Shown piece by piece: positions 62,792 through 64,000 of a DNA stretch of 64,000 nt. The number at the start of each line of letters is the position of its first letter. Position 1 is the first letter of the stretch. Made by a program: the position numbers and the translations under genes. The notes below the pieces were generated by a model. It did no database searches, had not been told where the DNA came from, and was given only the letters and a program-made list of their open reading frames with translations. The DNA is from Haloferula helveola (GTDB lineage Bacteria; Verrucomicrobiota; Verrucomicrobiia; Verrucomicrobiales; Akkermansiaceae): the NCBI RefSeq assembly GCF_037076345.1, contig NZ_AP024702.1, positions 4,836,001 to 4,900,000 of the forward strand, given 5' to 3'.

Positions 62792-64000
62792 ATGAAACTC
62801 AAATTCTGTGGTGCCGCCGGTACCACCACCGGCTCGCAGCATCTCCTCGAAGTCAACGGCAAGCGGATCCTCCTCGATTGCGGTTTGTATCAAGGCCGGC
62901 GGCATGAGTCGTATGAGGTCAACTGCTGCTTTCCGCACTTCGATCCGGCCGATATCGACATCGTGGTCCTGTCCCACGCGCACATCGACCACAGCGGCAA
63001 TCTTCCCAATCTCAGCCGGAAGGGTTTCACCGGAAACATCTACGCCACTTTCGCGACGCGTGACCTCTGCACGATCATGCTCGCCGACAGCGCCCACATC
63101 CAGGAGCAGGATGTCGAGTGGCTGAACAAGCGACGGGCCAAGGATGGCGAACCGCCGGTCGAACCGCTCTACTCGAAAGAGGATGCCGAGCGTTGCCTCC
63201 GGCAGTTCATCACCGTTGGCTATGAGCGTCCGCTCCCGATCGCCGATGGCGTCACGCTGACCTTCTTCGACGCCGGTCACATTCTCGGAGCGGCCCAGGT
63301 GCTGCTCGAGATCACCGACCAGGACGACGGTGGAAAGAAGAAGCGCTTTCTGTTTTCGGGTGATGTCGGCCGGGGCGGCAACGGCATCCTGAATGACCCG
63401 GTGAACGTGCCGGATATCGATTTTCTCCTCATGGAGTCGACCTACGGAGGTCGCGAGCACGAGATGCCGGAGGGTGCTGACGAGCACTTTCTCGGGATCC
63501 TGCAGCGTGCCTTCGAGAGAGGCGGCAAGGTCATGATCCCGGCGTTCGCGGTCGAGCGCACGCAGCAGGTGCTCTACGTCCTCAACCGGCTGTTCCACGA
63601 GAAGCATCTGCCCCACATGCCGGTTTACGTCGACAGTCCGCTCGCCGTCGGAGCGACCGAAATCTTCCGTCTCCACCCCGAGTGCTTCAACGAGGATGTC
63701 TACGGATTCATGTTCGAGGACGAGAAGGATCCGTTCGTCTTTGACGGCCTGCGCCTGGTGCGCGCGGTCAGCGAGTCGAAGAAGCTGAACCAGTCCGACC
63801 AGCCATGCATCATCATTGCTGCTTCCGGCATGTGTGAGGCAGGACGGATCCGCCATCACCTGAAGAACGGGATCGGTGACTCGAAGAACACCGTCTTCTT
63901 TGTCGGTTACTGCGCCGAGAACACGCTCGGGAGGTTCATCCGCGATGGAAAGAAGGAGGTCAGCATCTTTGGCAAACGCTACAAGGTCCGCGCTTCGGTG
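62792..64000 (+). CDS. MBL-fold RNA-processing exonuclease (beta-CASP), partial
   Basis: 403 codons are present; the gene runs off the end. MKLKFCGAAGTTTGSQHLLEVNGKRILLDCGLYQG, VVLSHAHIDHSGNLPNL (H-x-H-x-D-H metal site), DAGHILGAAQVLLE, LFSGDVGR and LLMESTYGGREH are metallo-beta-lactamase motifs; VMIPAFAVERTQQVLYVL and IIIAASGMCEAGRIRHHL are beta-CASP motifs. Such enzymes act as RNases on RNA. ATG 62780 is an alternative start with a GGGGAGAGG sequence before it. Confidence 0.9.
   Translation, partial: MKLKFCGAAGTTTGSQHLLEVNGKRILLDCGLYQGRRHESYEVNCCFPHFDPADIDIVVLSHAHIDHSGNLPNLSRKGFTGNIYATFATRDLCTIMLADSAHIQEQDVEWLNKRRAKDGEPPVEPLYSKEDAERCLRQFITVGYERPLPIADGVTLTFFDAGHILGAAQVLLEITDQDDGGKKKRFLFSGDVGRGGNGILNDPVNVPDIDFLLMESTYGGREHEMPEGADEHFLGILQRAFERGGKVMIPAFAVERTQQVLYVLNRLFHEKHLPHMPVYVDSPLAVGATEIFRLHPECFNEDVYGFMFEDEKDPFVFDGLRLVRAVSESKKLNQSDQPCIIIAASGMCEAGRIRHHLKNGIGDSKNTVFFVGYCAENTLGRFIRDGKKEVSIFGKRYKVRASV

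Overview
The window is about 64 kb of GC-rich bacterial chromosome. The gene content points to the phylum Verrucomicrobiota, probably Verrucomicrobiales (relatives of Haloferula, Luteolibacter or Roseibacillus). Reasons are sulfatases, ThuA and Gfo/Idh/MocA proteins, a planctomycete-type cytochrome c domain fused to DUF2231, a YHYH protein, bactofilin, an LPS/lipid A pathway and many palindromic spacer repeats. This placement is from gene content and recall, not from a database search.

Layout. 0-9 kb: end of a SNF2 helicase, a membrane cytochrome c/LRR protein, prfC, psd and a ResB/CcsA cytochrome c assembly pair. 9-11.8 kb: feoA-feoB and a small Cys-rich partner. 11.8-20 kb: ROK protein, low-Mr tyrosine phosphatase, a sulfatase-like protein without the usual catalytic residues, a helical-repeat protein, FHA protein, bactofilin and GYF protein. 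20-23.2 kb: Lon-N protein, zinc-ribbon membrane protein, dnaB and rplI. 23.5-30.6 kb: cysteine synthase-like enzyme, RDD protein, mutM, hemolysin III protein and a three-gene envelope operon (LpxL-like acyltransferase, ELM1-like protein, glycosyltransferase). 30.7 kb: tRNA-Arg(CCT).

31-41 kb is the accessory region: a type I restriction-modification locus that is partly decayed and layered with other defence genes. Order: hsdM, a small C39-peptidase-like protein, hsdS, a fused remnant of a SIR2-like gene and a HerA-like ATPase gene, a DUF2971 protein, a 5' fragment of hsdR, an array of TTTCAC/GTGAAA palindromes, an AbiEi-like/AbiEii-like pair whose last gene overlaps a second hsdR start, that hsdR truncated after about 285 codons and fused to part of a DUF559 domain, then a DUF5677 protein. 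Palindromic repeats lie inside or at the breaks of several of these reading frames. The methylase and specificity genes look intact; the restriction motor is absent from the window.

41-64 kb is ordinary chromosome: RlmI-like methyltransferase, phosphohexomutase, lnt, an acetylglutamate synthase-like protein, sulfatase, class IV aminotransferase, a sugar isomerase/oxidoreductase/ThuA run, secreted proteins, an AsmA-like protein with a collagen-like tract, rsmD, waaA, an RGG-rich protein and an RNA-processing type metallo-beta-lactamase cut off by the window end. No CRISPR array, insertion sequence, integrase or rRNA was seen.
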